Origin: a virus
Direction: 5' to 3' (one strand)
DNA: 64,000 nucleotides
IMG/VR virus record: IMGVR_UViG_3300020057_000496
Span: 1-64,000 of that record
How positions within the stretch are numbered: position 1 is the first letter of the stretch; each line of letters opens with the position of its first letter. Below the pieces are notes generated by a model. That model did no database searches. It was not told where the DNA came from and was given only the letters and a program-made list of their open reading frames with translations. The position numbers and the translations under genes are program-made. Positions 43,746-50,789 of the stretch are shown here, one piece after another.

Positions 43746-44792
43746 GTGGTACTTACGTTTCGCTACCGTGTCAAGAAGCCCGGTGTGCTCCCCGCGAAAG
43801 CGCGCGCCGTCAACTTCGTCTGGAACTACTGCGGCGACGTGCAGAATCAGGCACGACGCTGGGCGCGACGCTGGCCCAGCGGCTTTGACCTCTGCAAGCT
43901 CGCCGCTGGATCGACGCGACTGCTCGAACTGCACTCCGACACCGTGCAGGACATCGCCAGGCACTTCGCTCGCTCGCGCGACACGAAGCGCCGTCGGCCA
44001 CGATGGCGCGCCTCGCAGGGGTCTAAGCGTGCGCTCGGCTGGGTTCCCTTCCAGTCCGCGCGTGCCATCCATCTCGACCAAAGCGGCGTGACCTACCTCG
44101 GGACTCGCTACCGACTCTGGATGCATCGCCCAGTCGAGGGCCGCGTGCTCTCTGGGTCGTTCAGTGAAGATGCGCGCGGTCGGTGGTACCTGAACCTGCA
44201 GTGCGAAGTCGAGCCCGCTGCCGCGCGCGCTGGCGAAAGTGTCGGCATCGACCTCGGGCTGAAGACGTTCGCCACGATGTCCAACGGCGAGACGATCGAG
44301 AACCCCCGACACTACCGTCGCGAGGAAGCCGCACTCGCCATCGCGCAGCGGGCTGGTCACAAGCAGCGAGCGAAGGCGATCAACGCCAAGATTTCCAATC
44401 GAAGGAAGCACGACCTGCATGTCGCCTCGCGGCGACTGGTCGATCGCTTCGCCACTATCGTTGTCGGCAACGTGAACGCCGCCAGTCTCGCCAGGACTCC
44501 GCTCGCAAAGAGCGTGCTCGACGCTGGCTGGTCGATGTTCCGTGGGATGCTCCGCTACAAAGCCAACAGGCACGGCGTGACCTACGTAGAGGCTGACGAG
44601 CGATTTTCGACGCAGACCTGTTCCGAGTGCGGAAGCCTCGGCGGCCCGAGAGGGCTGGAGGGTCTCGCAGTAAGGGAATGGGTGTGCGAGCACTGCGCTG
44701 CGGTCCACGACCGCGACGTCAATGCCGCTCGAAATATCCTGTTCTCGGGGCAGAACGTTGTCCTCCACTTGACGGAAAGCCCCAGCCTTTAG
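43746..44792 (+). CDS. tnpB: TnpB protein of a second lineage (IS1341-like)
   Basis: 348 residues from GTG. RuvC motif I is VGIDLGLKTFATM (Asp near residue 168), motif III is DRDVNAARNI (about residue 322), with the zinc ribbon CSECG ... CEHCA between. At the usual motif II position the sequence is IVVGNVNAASL: the catalytic Glu is replaced by Gly-Asn. Some TnpB lineages are reported to have a relocated motif II Glu; VEADERFSTQTC nearby offers candidates. Little sequence is shared with the TnpB at 26251 beyond family motifs. Usual length about 350-400. Confidence 0.8.
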   Translation: MVLTFRYRVKKPGVLPAKARAVNFVWNYCGDVQNQARRWARRWPSGFDLCKLAAGSTRLLELHSDTVQDIARHFARSRDTKRRRPRWRASQGSKRALGWVPFQSARAIHLDQSGVTYLGTRYRLWMHRPVEGRVLSGSFSEDARGRWYLNLQCEVEPAAARAGESVGIDLGLKTFATMSNGETIENPRHYRREEAALAIAQRAGHKQRAKAINAKISNRRKHDLHVASRRLVDRFATIVVGNVNAASLARTPLAKSVLDAGWSMFRGMLRYKANRHGVTYVEADERFSTQTCSECGSLGGPRGLEGLAVREWVCEHCAAVHDRDVNAARNILFSGQNVVLHLTESPSL

Positions 44793-44808
44793 GCCGGGGA
44801 AGACGTTA
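44778..44808 (+). mobile_element. Right end of the second TnpB element
   Basis: Just around the tnpB stop lies the hairpin GCCCCAGCCTTTAGGCCGGGG followed by AAGACGTTAC, the form seen at right ends of IS1341-type elements. The left end (somewhere in 43640-43745) is not resolved. The exact terminus is uncertain by several bases. Confidence 0.5.
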
Positions 44809-45033
44809 CCTGGGCATCCTTCGCGAAACATCTGCCGTTGCCTCAGGTAACAATGGCGGACTGAAACTCGTATCTAACTGGGTACTCAGCGCGCTTGCTG
44901 TGTCGCCGATATTAACGGCATAGTCCTTTATTAACTGACATAGGCAAGAATTCGAAGGCAGAGGCCAGCGATCGGCCAGCCAGCTAAGGATTTCGAAACG
45001 AATATCTAAACGGACATCACGCAGCCGTTTCAT
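44806..45033 (-). CDS. Hypothetical protein, C-terminus possibly altered by the TnpB element
   Basis: 75 residues. ATG overlaps the upstream TGA by 4 bp (ATGA). The N-terminal 55 residues (RLRDVRLDIRFEILSWLADR) look natural; the last ~20 run toward the transposon right end, where the stop codon lies in GTTAC. The original C-terminus may have been replaced. No family recognised. Confidence 0.45.
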   Translation of the reverse strand: MKRLRDVRLDIRFEILSWLADRWPLPSNSCLCQLIKDYAVNIGDTASALSTQLDTSFSPPLLPEATADVSRRMPR

Positions 45034-45206
45034 TCGTCAGGCCACGTTCGCTGGTCAGTATAATTACGCCAGAACGTACGCCGACAGTGATCGACGAGTT
45101 CGCCTAGTTCTTGACAGACGCACCCTTCCTGGATTAACTCCTGACCCCTGAGGAATTCGTTACAGTCCTCTCTTAAGAGAATGGTGATTTCCTTAGTTTT
45201 CTGCAT
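45030..45206 (-). CDS. Small protein (58 residues)
   Basis: A leftward frame from ATG with a well-formed helical N-terminus (KTKEITILLREDCNEFLRGQ) and C-x-C (GCVCQE). It overlaps the next gene as ATGA, supporting it. Function unknown. Confidence 0.45.
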   Translation of the reverse strand: MQKTKEITILLREDCNEFLRGQELIQEGCVCQELGELVDHCRRTFWRNYTDQRTWPDE

Positions 45207-45252
45207 AGTTTACCACTCGGACTCCATAGGCCCTTCATGTTTGAGCGAATAG

Positions 45253-46131
45253 TTAGGCTTCGTACCAGTAGGAAAGAACGGGGTCCGCCTCGCATTCCGC
45301 CGGAGTGTTAAGTACGGCCTGCCACTTCCGAGCCGCCTGGGCGGTCCGTAAGTCCTCGTGGACCGGCTCGATATAGAGTGGCTGTTCCCCGGTCTGGAGC
45401 TTTGGGGACTGCTTCCGTAGCCATTTTAGGTCAACCCCGGCTATTGCCGACTTCAGAAGTTCGTAGGTGAGGGAAGTCGAAGGATCAGTCCAGACATTGA
45501 CGGTGACAGCGCCCAGAAGGTTGACAACGTGGTCCCAGCCGACGATCTCGCCGAAGGCGCGGCGGACTTCTGTGTCGGTGATCGCGGCGTAGTCCTCCTT
45601 GGTATACGACTTGGCGTCTTCCGCCATACGCTTCGAGATCCAGGTGCCGTGCCAAGCGTAGGCCATTTCCCCGTTCTCCCAGAGCACGGCGGGACCCCCG
45701 GCGGCGTGCGCGCGGCCTTCGTCGTCCATGCTTAACTTGGGCATCTTGATCACGATCGCCGCCTCGTCCAGCAGGATCATGCCCCACGCACACCGGATGA
45801 ATTCACGTAGGTTCCGGACGTGTTCGACATTGGGTCCCAGGTCAGTGCCGATGCGTTCAAGGAAGTCGTAGCAGGCGACCCACCCCGAATCGGGGATACC
45901 ACACCAGTCTATGCTGACCTGTTTCGCGCCGGTCAATTCGGTCGCTAGGTCTAGCGCGACCTGAGTGGACGGCACTACCTCGATACGCTCAGGGCAAGTA
46001 GCGCCGTACAGCGAATACGCGGACACTAGCCACGCCTTGACAGTATCCATGTCGAAGGGGTTAGGGTTGCGAATGAAATGGTGGTATTCCTGTACCATCT
46101 CGCCTATGAGGGCCTTGTGCTCGTCAGTCAT
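45253..46131 (-). CDS. DUF6745-like protein
   Basis: 292 residues; GGAGAGAGG precedes the ATG. The central motif AAGGPAVLWENGEMAYAWHG followed by VRRAFGEIVGWDHVV is the pattern I know from DUF6745 proteins of actinobacteria and phages, for which no function is established. N-terminal helices and a hydrophobic core (IRCAWGMILLDEAAIVI) complete it. It is coexpressed with the 96-residue gene just upstream. Confidence 0.6.
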   Translation of the reverse strand: MTDEHKALIGEMVQEYHHFIRNPNPFDMDTVKAWLVSAYSLYGATCPERIEVVPSTQVALDLATELTGAKQVSIDWCGIPDSGWVACYDFLERIGTDLGPNVEHVRNLREFIRCAWGMILLDEAAIVIKMPKLSMDDEGRAHAAGGPAVLWENGEMAYAWHGTWISKRMAEDAKSYTKEDYAAITDTEVRRAFGEIVGWDHVVNLLGAVTVNVWTDPSTSLTYELLKSAIAGVDLKWLRKQSPKLQTGEQPLYIEPVHEDLRTAQAARKWQAVLNTPAECEADPVLSYWYEA

Positions 46132-46154
46132 TTTTTGATCCTCTCTCCGTCTAT

Positions 46155-46445
46155 TCAGTCTTCGACTGCGCGGTCCTGGCCATCGCCGCGCTCTCGTAAC
46201 GGGCGGACGGCGTAATCGCCGGGCTCCAGCGGAACGGCGTCGTGCCTACCGGCGTGCGCGAGGGAGGTTGGTACCGCGACGCGGAAGGAAGTAACCTCGC
46301 TGTCCTTCCGGAACTCACAGGCCCCAACGACCGTATGCGGCGCAGAAAGATGACCGGCGACCACCAGGTCAACGGCCGGCGTTAGATCGCCCGTGATCCT
46401 ACGACGCTCAACGACACAGTCGCCCTGTCGTGCGTAAACTTCCAT
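46155..46445 (-). CDS. Small protein upstream of the DUF6745-like gene
   Basis: 96 residues with AAAGGAGAG before ATG. Beta-rich (GDCVVERRRITGDL, TPAVDLVVAGHL) with GDYAVRPLRERGDGQ near the end. It sits 24 bp before the DUF6745-like gene; similar short proteins often accompany that family. Function unknown. Confidence 0.5.
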   Translation of the reverse strand: MEVYARQGDCVVERRRITGDLTPAVDLVVAGHLSAPHTVVGACEFRKDSEVTSFRVAVPTSLAHAGRHDAVPLEPGDYAVRPLRERGDGQDRAVED

Positions 46446-46703
46446 TTTACTCTCCTTTAGGGAACCTGTCTAGGCCAATAGTGGTGGTTCGGCGTTACTT
46501 ACTTCATGCCCTGCCTTCATTACATGTATCGAAGTACGACACTTTATCAAGTGACCACCGTATAGGTCGGTAATGTCGCGGTAGCTCAAGTGGTTATAAA
46601 AGATGCGGTGTAGACACCTAGTCCCTTTGCTAGATGGTTATAGACTTCTAGATACACCCTTGCCGTCAATTGGTAGTGGCCGTACTGTACGGACATTTTT
46701 CTA
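46446..46703. other. 258-bp intergenic region with a weak RNA-like fold
   Basis: No credible gene. Between 46570 and 46669 an outer stem CGGTAA/TTGCCG encloses GGTGTA/TACACC, and the 5' arm contains TAGCTCAAGTGGTTA, reminiscent of a tRNA D arm. No T arm is present, so it is not called a tRNA. The region probably contains the promoter for the leftward 96-residue gene. Confidence 0.25.
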
Positions 46704-46910
46704 CTAACCGAGATAGCTGGAGTGATGAGCCGTCGCATTCAATTCGGATAACCCCGCAAAGGATAACCTTGTAAAAAAACGCGGGTGTCGTAACTGCCGA
46801 TTAAATTCATATAGATAGGCGGGCGCTACTAATGACGTTGCTTCGGTGAGTTTATGACGTATTTCAAGGGGAAAATCCGGAAAGTTCTCTACGGCAGATA
46901 GTCTATTCAT
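46704..46910 (-). CDS. Hypothetical protein (68 residues)
   Basis: ATG overlaps the upstream TGA (ATGA). Begins NRLSAVENFPDFPLEIRHKL. Moderately hydrophobic, no recognised motif. Support is mainly the coupled overlap. Confidence 0.35.
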   Translation of the reverse strand: MNRLSAVENFPDFPLEIRHKLTEATSLVAPAYLYEFNRQLRHPRFFTRLSFAGLSELNATAHHSSYLG

Positions 46911-47035
46911 GGTGGCACCTGCCCCATCTTAGGTATCGAAAGATGTCCAAGATAGTGATGGTTGCTTGCGAGAATAGGTGGTCCGTGTAAAATGGGGACT
47001 CGATTCCGTTGCCCGTAAGTATCTCCTTGAACCAT
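46907..47035 (-). CDS. Possible small protein (42 residues)
   Basis: ATG behind GGAGCAGGTG; ends in a TGA overlapping the next start. Sequence VQGDTYGQRNRVPILHGP, then a His-rich part (SNHHYLGHLS). The competing frame in this stretch is less protein-like. Confidence 0.35.
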   Translation of the reverse strand: MVQGDTYGQRNRVPILHGPPILASNHHYLGHLSIPKMGQVPP

Positions 47036-47069
47036 GGTTTGCACCTGCTCCGATGCGTAAGGCGTTGCA

Positions 47070-47285
47070 CTACCCGGCCTCGTTGTTGTCTCGCCAGTAT
47101 ATCTTCCGTATCGCCACGGACGCCTCCTCGCACGTGGTGATCGTGTTCTCGATGATTAAACGGTCGGCCGCCGTGTGAGTCCCTGACAGGGCGTGGTGTA
47201 GTGCGCTTGTTAGAACAGTCGCATTCCGGGCGAGGAGTGAGAATGCTTTCAGCAAGTCCTCGGACACAACAATAGGTTCAGACAT
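47070..47285 (-). CDS. Small helical protein (71 residues)
   Basis: Begins SEPIVVSEDLLKAFSLLARN and is helical throughout (AADRLIIENTITTCEEASVAI). The start overlaps the end of the upstream gene by 8 bp. No family recognised. Confidence 0.5.
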   Translation of the reverse strand: MSEPIVVSEDLLKAFSLLARNATVLTSALHHALSGTHTAADRLIIENTITTCEEASVAIRKIYWRDNNEAG

Positions 47286-47640
47286 TGCGGCAGTTCCCCC
47301 ATTGCTCTATTGAGCCGTCTATGCCGAGACGTAAGTACTCGACACGTAGAGATTGAGACACCTGCGCCGGTGTCCACTTATAGTTCGGTATCGAAGCACC
47401 GACACGGTATCGAAGCATCGACACCTCACCCTTGGCCGGCTCGTGTTCTAGAAATGTTCCTTCAACCAGTACGCGTCCATTACGCGGACGTAGCTTGGCG
47501 TCACGTAAGAGGACGACCGGAACACTGCCCAGTAACTCGTCCTTAACGTAGTCGGTGAGTACCCACAACTCACCCTTACGGCGGACCTTCACCCGTTGTC
47601 CCAGTAGCAAGTACGCACCCCTAGCTAATTGGCTCAGCAT
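47278..47640 (-). CDS. Hypothetical beta-rich protein
   Basis: 120 residues. Strand-type segments (QRVKVRRKGELWVLTDYV, VPVVLLRDAKL, RVLVEGTFLE) suggest an SH3- or OB-like small barrel. Overlaps the downstream gene by 8 bp. Function unknown. Confidence 0.5.
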   Translation of the reverse strand: MLSQLARGAYLLLGQRVKVRRKGELWVLTDYVKDELLGSVPVVLLRDAKLRPRNGRVLVEGTFLEHEPAKGEVSMLRYRVGASIPNYKWTPAQVSQSLRVEYLRLGIDGSIEQWGNCRNV

Positions 47641-47658
47641 ACCCTATACCCCCCCATG

Positions 47659-47686
47659 AAAACAGTCAAGGAGAATCTGTTTTTTC
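47659..47686 (+). terminator. Hairpin with T-tract, direction unclear
   Basis: AAAACAG-tcaaggagaat-CTGTTTT followed by TTCTG, a perfect 7-bp stem that on the plus strand looks like a terminator although the adjacent genes are leftward. On the minus strand it has only a four-base T-tract. It separates two leftward genes. Confidence 0.3.
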
Positions 47687-47751
47687 TGTAAAGACATGGA
47701 CTTACGCCGGTCGGAAAATGGACTGCCTGTTCTGGCGACCCCTGTGTACGA

Positions 47752-47991
47752 CTAACGCCGCGAACCCCGGCGGCGTGGTCGCCGGTGGACAGGTCGTCCC
47801 GGCGCGCCGGACGCGAATTTAGACATCTTCCCGCCGCGCCCGTGGCCGACATGGAAGCGCCCGCATTCCCGGCAGTGGTATGCTCGGACGTTTGTCTCGC
47901 CGGTCTGGCTACGCTTGAGTCGCATCGCAAGTACGTGCGCGTCGTCACGCGTGAGGAAAATTCGCTTACCGTCACAAATCAAGGTGTCCAT
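47752..47991 (-). CDS. Zinc-binding protein with basic tail
   Basis: 79 residues. AYHCRECGRFHVGHG (about residues 37-51) is the C-x2-C ... H-x2-H motif found in many small phage proteins, followed by a strongly basic C-terminus (RRPRRRGSRR). Start ATG (DTLICDGKRIF follows). Possibly nucleic-acid binding. Confidence 0.55.
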   Translation of the reverse strand: MDTLICDGKRIFLTRDDAHVLAMRLKRSQTGETNVRAYHCRECGRFHVGHGRGGKMSKFASGAPGRPVHRRPRRRGSRR

Positions 47992-48074
47992 CCTTTTCGT
48001 GTACGGCGAGAAACATATCCGTGTACGTCAAGCTCCTAGAGCATCGCGAGCATTATTATTGAATATAGAACTCA

Positions 48075-48392
48075 TTACTGGCGGGAATAATGGTTCGTCC
48101 GCATCTCTTTAATTAGGCAATCGAAAGTACAAAGTTCAGAGACCTTACCAGTATCAACAAGTAGTCGATCAGACTTGAATTCAGTATCTTCAATGAATGG
48201 CGACTCGCCATACGCGACACAAATAGTAACATCACAGTCATAGTTAGAGAAGTACAGTGATTCAATGTCAGCTAGTTTACCAACGATCATTGGTCCATTC
48301 AAATACTTCCTGAGGGCAAACCATGAAACAAGTTGATTATCTGTCTCAGTTCTACCGCAACTATCGCACTTGTGAGCATCAATTTTAGCCAC
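48075..48392 (-). CDS. Cys-containing hypothetical protein in an AT-rich patch
   Basis: 105 residues from a GTG overlapping the upstream TAA. N-terminal zinc knuckle-like HKCDSCGRTETD, then an alpha/beta body (VTICVAYGESPF). The DNA of this gene and of the pseudogene upstream is clearly AT-richer than the surroundings, suggesting separate origin. Confidence 0.5.
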   Translation of the reverse strand: MAKIDAHKCDSCGRTETDNQLVSWFALRKYLNGPMIVGKLADIESLYFSNYDCDVTICVAYGESPFIEDTEFKSDRLLVDTGKVSELCTFDCLIKEMRTNHYSRQ

Positions 48393-48690
48393 TAAGATTC
48401 TCCTTAAGTGGTTCAGTCAAAGGCTCAATACCATACAAATTACGGAGGACGTTCTCTGGCGAACCACCTGCTTCATTAAGAATATTCTTAGAAGCAGCTT
48501 TCTTAGTTTTATTACGGTTTACATCTCTAAGATCGTCCAAAAGAACCAACCACTTACCCTCTGAGCTATGGTATTAATGAGCCGAAAAATGGTCTGGATT
48601 ATCATAGTAAAAATCTAGTTTTTTGACTCCTGGTATCTCAAGTCTATCTACATACTCCTTGAACTTAAGATATCTCCGATCTTTACCTAC
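48385..48690 (-). pseudogene. Broken gene with an in-frame TAA
   Basis: One leftward frame is protein-like on both sides of a TAA at 48574-48576: before it DRRYLKFKEYVDRLEIPGV and DFYYDNPDHFSAH, after it YHSSEGKWLVLLDDLRDVN and NILNEAGGSPENVLRN. No start codon precedes the first part, which runs into the end of the CCA-enzyme gene. The whole would be a charged protein of 100 or more residues, perhaps endonuclease-related, now decayed. Readthrough is less likely. Confidence 0.4.
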
Positions 48691-49772
48691 TCCGAACGGA
48701 AGATACTCCTTAGCTCTGCTTGGTACCTCACCTCGACATCTTCGCGGATAGGGTGTCCTTCGAACTTGACGGCCGACAGTCTAGGCAGGGCGGTTCGAAG
48801 AAAGGATGTCAATTGATTGTCGAGTACATATTCGTGTACGGCGAGAAACATATCCGTGTACGTCCTGGTTTGTTTCCAGCATGACAATAAATCGACTTCA
48901 GTGAAGTTCTCGGCGTGCTGGACCCATTCGGCAATAGTCTTGTAGCGCCCGATGTCCGACTTAGAATACCCCAGCCTAGTACCGAACGCCTCGATTGCCG
49001 CCCGATCCAGGAGAGACAAGAGGCAACCGATACGTACGTCGAGCGGTACCAGTGCTGCTGCGGCGACGGCCAGGAGCGGCAGTGCCCCATGAGTAACTTC
49101 CGGAAACCACCAACTCAGACAGTCGGCGTCATGAAGGGACAAGAAGAATTCACTTGCCCCACGCGCCGTCATCGCCCGGTGGAATTCTTCACGCACTCGT
49201 TCGTGCGACAACAGCGGCAACTCCGGCGATGTCCGGCGCATCATCCGGACAGTATCCGGGTGAATCCGGTAGCCGAACGACGCAGCGAACCTGGCGGCGC
49301 GAATGGTCCGGAGTGGGTCCTCCGCGAATGCGTCCGACGTATGCCGGATTAGTCGAGCCTTGATGTCAAGCTCCGCATTGTGTGGGTCAATCAGTCCGTC
49401 ACTCGGGTGATATGCCGCCGAGTTTATGGTCAGGTCGCGTCGGAAGAGATCGGTTCCGAGATCCGCCGCCGGATACCACGCAAAGCCGTGATAGCCTTGG
49501 CCCTGCTTCTTCTCCCCCCGCGCAAGTGCGATCTGGACGCCAGGGAAGCGAGGGTGTTCGAATACGGGGAAATCCGCCTTGATCGGCGTACACCCGGCAG
49601 CCAGTAGATGGTCCAGTCCTCCGACAACCACAGTGTCAATGTCTTTTATCGAACCAACTTCTTCGCCGTTAAGTGCCCGGACAGTATCCCGGACCGCGCC
49701 GCCGACTACGTATACCTTGAGACGGAGGAATACCTCAAGGTCGCGGATGAGTGAATCGAATTGAGTGAACAG
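48687..49772 (-). CDS. tRNA nucleotidyltransferase / CCA-adding enzyme-like
   Basis: About 361 residues if translation starts at CTG 49772 (AGGGGG upstream); the first GTG (49631) would lose the catalytic motif. The class II nucleotidyltransferase signature is clear: VYVVGGAVRDTVRAL then KDIDTVVVGG, followed by RDLTINSAAYHPSDGLIDP and RTIRAARFAASFGYRI, the RNA-binding and neck regions. It would add CCA to tRNAs; the tRNA in this window lacks an encoded CCA. The missing normal start is odd: a sequence error, a CTG start or coupling from the upstream gene, whose stop is in the same frame. Confidence 0.75.
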   Translation of the reverse strand: MFTQFDSLIRDLEVFLRLKVYVVGGAVRDTVRALNGEEVGSIKDIDTVVVGGLDHLLAAGCTPIKADFPVFEHPRFPGVQIALARGEKKQGQGYHGFAWYPAADLGTDLFRRDLTINSAAYHPSDGLIDPHNAELDIKARLIRHTSDAFAEDPLRTIRAARFAASFGYRIHPDTVRMMRRTSPELPLLSHERVREEFHRAMTARGASEFFLSLHDADCLSWWFPEVTHGALPLLAVAAAALVPLDVRIGCLLSLLDRAAIEAFGTRLGYSKSDIGRYKTIAEWVQHAENFTEVDLLSCWKQTRTYTDMFLAVHEYVLDNQLTSFLRTALPRLSAVKFEGHPIREDVEVRYQAELRSIFRSE

Positions 49773-49793
49773 CTTAGCCCCCTGTCTCGCGGA

Positions 49794-50030
49794 CTATCTC
49801 CGTAGAGAATGGTCAGTAAGGTACTGGCTAAACAGGTCGTGATGCGTACCCCTGGACCTGCATCTCAGGCAAATCGCACTTACGCCCGTACCGATTAGGG
49901 TTGTGCGGACTTCGTACGCGATTCCATTACCGTAAGACTCCTCGCCGTCGTGGTGGTCCTTGAGGTGTCTCTTGTTCCATTCAACGAAGACGGCCTGCTC
50001 GTGTTTACTTAAATCGAACGTCACTGGCAC
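49794..50030 (-). CDS. Small zinc-binding hypothetical protein
   Basis: 78 residues. VSAICLRCRSRGTHHDLF carries C-x2-C plus His-His; WNKRHLKDHHDGEE is His-rich. Its TAG is in the same frame as the CCA-enzyme body that begins 21 bp later. It overlaps the upstream gene by 26 bp. Function unknown. Confidence 0.5.
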   Translation of the reverse strand: MPVTFDLSKHEQAVFVEWNKRHLKDHHDGEESYGNGIAYEVRTTLIGTGVSAICLRCRSRGTHHDLFSQYLTDHSLRR

Positions 50031-50481
50031 TCCGGGCTTGTTCGGCGAGTCGTTCGCAGCTCCGGTGGACGTACGCCAGGTCCTTGTAACCGGCCTCCGG
50101 AAACACGCTCAGGGCGGGCATGCCCGGTGCAAAATCTCCGCCATGGGCTGTGTCGAACCCTAGCCACCAAAAATCGTCGGACTCGCCAGGTTCGGGGACG
50201 TGACAGACGCCGATGTCGGGCCGACACTTATCGGTGTACGTGACCCCTCCATGGACACTTGCGTCAAGACTGTCCTGTTCGTCTTCGCCGTACGCGCCGC
50301 GCCCGTGCCAGGGGTGCAGCGGGGGGACCCCGACGTACCCACACCACGCCCCGATGCCATTCCGGCGTGCGATACAAGGGTAGCCAGTCGGGCTACGCCA
50401 TACCTCGTAGTCTGGCTCCTTGTCCCACTGTCCGGACGGCCATCCGGTGCGGTCAATCACTGGTCGCTTAATTTCTTCCAT
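50005..50481 (-). CDS. Conserved phage hypothetical protein
   Basis: 158 residues. The pattern PCIARRNGIGAWCGYVGVPPLHPW, VHGGVTYTDKC and FWWLGFDTAHGGDFAPG, followed by YVHRSCERLAEQ, is a recurrent uncharacterised phage family, recognised by its CGYVGVP, HGG and GFD motifs. Several conserved Cys/His/Asp could form a metal site. No function is known to me. Confidence 0.65.
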   Translation of the reverse strand: MEEIKRPVIDRTGWPSGQWDKEPDYEVWRSPTGYPCIARRNGIGAWCGYVGVPPLHPWHGRGAYGEDEQDSLDASVHGGVTYTDKCRPDIGVCHVPEPGESDDFWWLGFDTAHGGDFAPGMPALSVFPEAGYKDLAYVHRSCERLAEQARSASDVRFK

Positions 50482-50492
50482 TGCGTTTGTCC

Positions 50493-50735
50493 CTATGCTT
50501 CCAGGGCGGCGTCGAGGTTGACGTAGTCAATGTCTATTTCTTCACTCAGTGAGTCAATCAATTCAAGTACGGCCTGGCCGGCGTCACCCTCTTGCCATGT
50601 TTCCGACTTGTCGTCGTGCTGCGACTGTAAGTCTTCAGCCAGGGCTGTACAGAACTTGTTCGCCGCACTAATGGCAGTGCGGAGTGCGTCTTTGAGGTTT
50701 TGCGCTTCGTCCTTCTGGCTCTTCGTGATCTTCAT
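50493..50735 (-). CDS. Small acidic helical protein
   Basis: 80 residues, AAAAGGAGAAAAC before ATG. Coiled-coil-like (SQKDEAQNLKDALRTAISAA) with an acidic C-terminus (LSEEIDIDYVNLDAALE). Function unknown. Confidence 0.5.
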   Translation of the reverse strand: MKITKSQKDEAQNLKDALRTAISAANKFCTALAEDLQSQHDDKSETWQEGDAGQAVLELIDSLSEEIDIDYVNLDAALEA

Positions 50736-50789
50736 GTTTTCTCCTTTTGCTCCGGTGATTCGGAGCGGCCTCGATTACCTTAGACCAGA

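Noticed and set aside
43632-44831. 399-codon leftward open frame
   Set aside because: It is antisense to the second tnpB, which has clear RuvC and zinc motifs on the plus strand; the leftward frame has no recognisable motif.
48530-48580. tRNA 5' half (ACCATAGCTCAGAGGG on the minus strand)
   Set aside because: The D stem does not close and no anticodon or T arm follows; the stretch is better explained as a broken coding frame.
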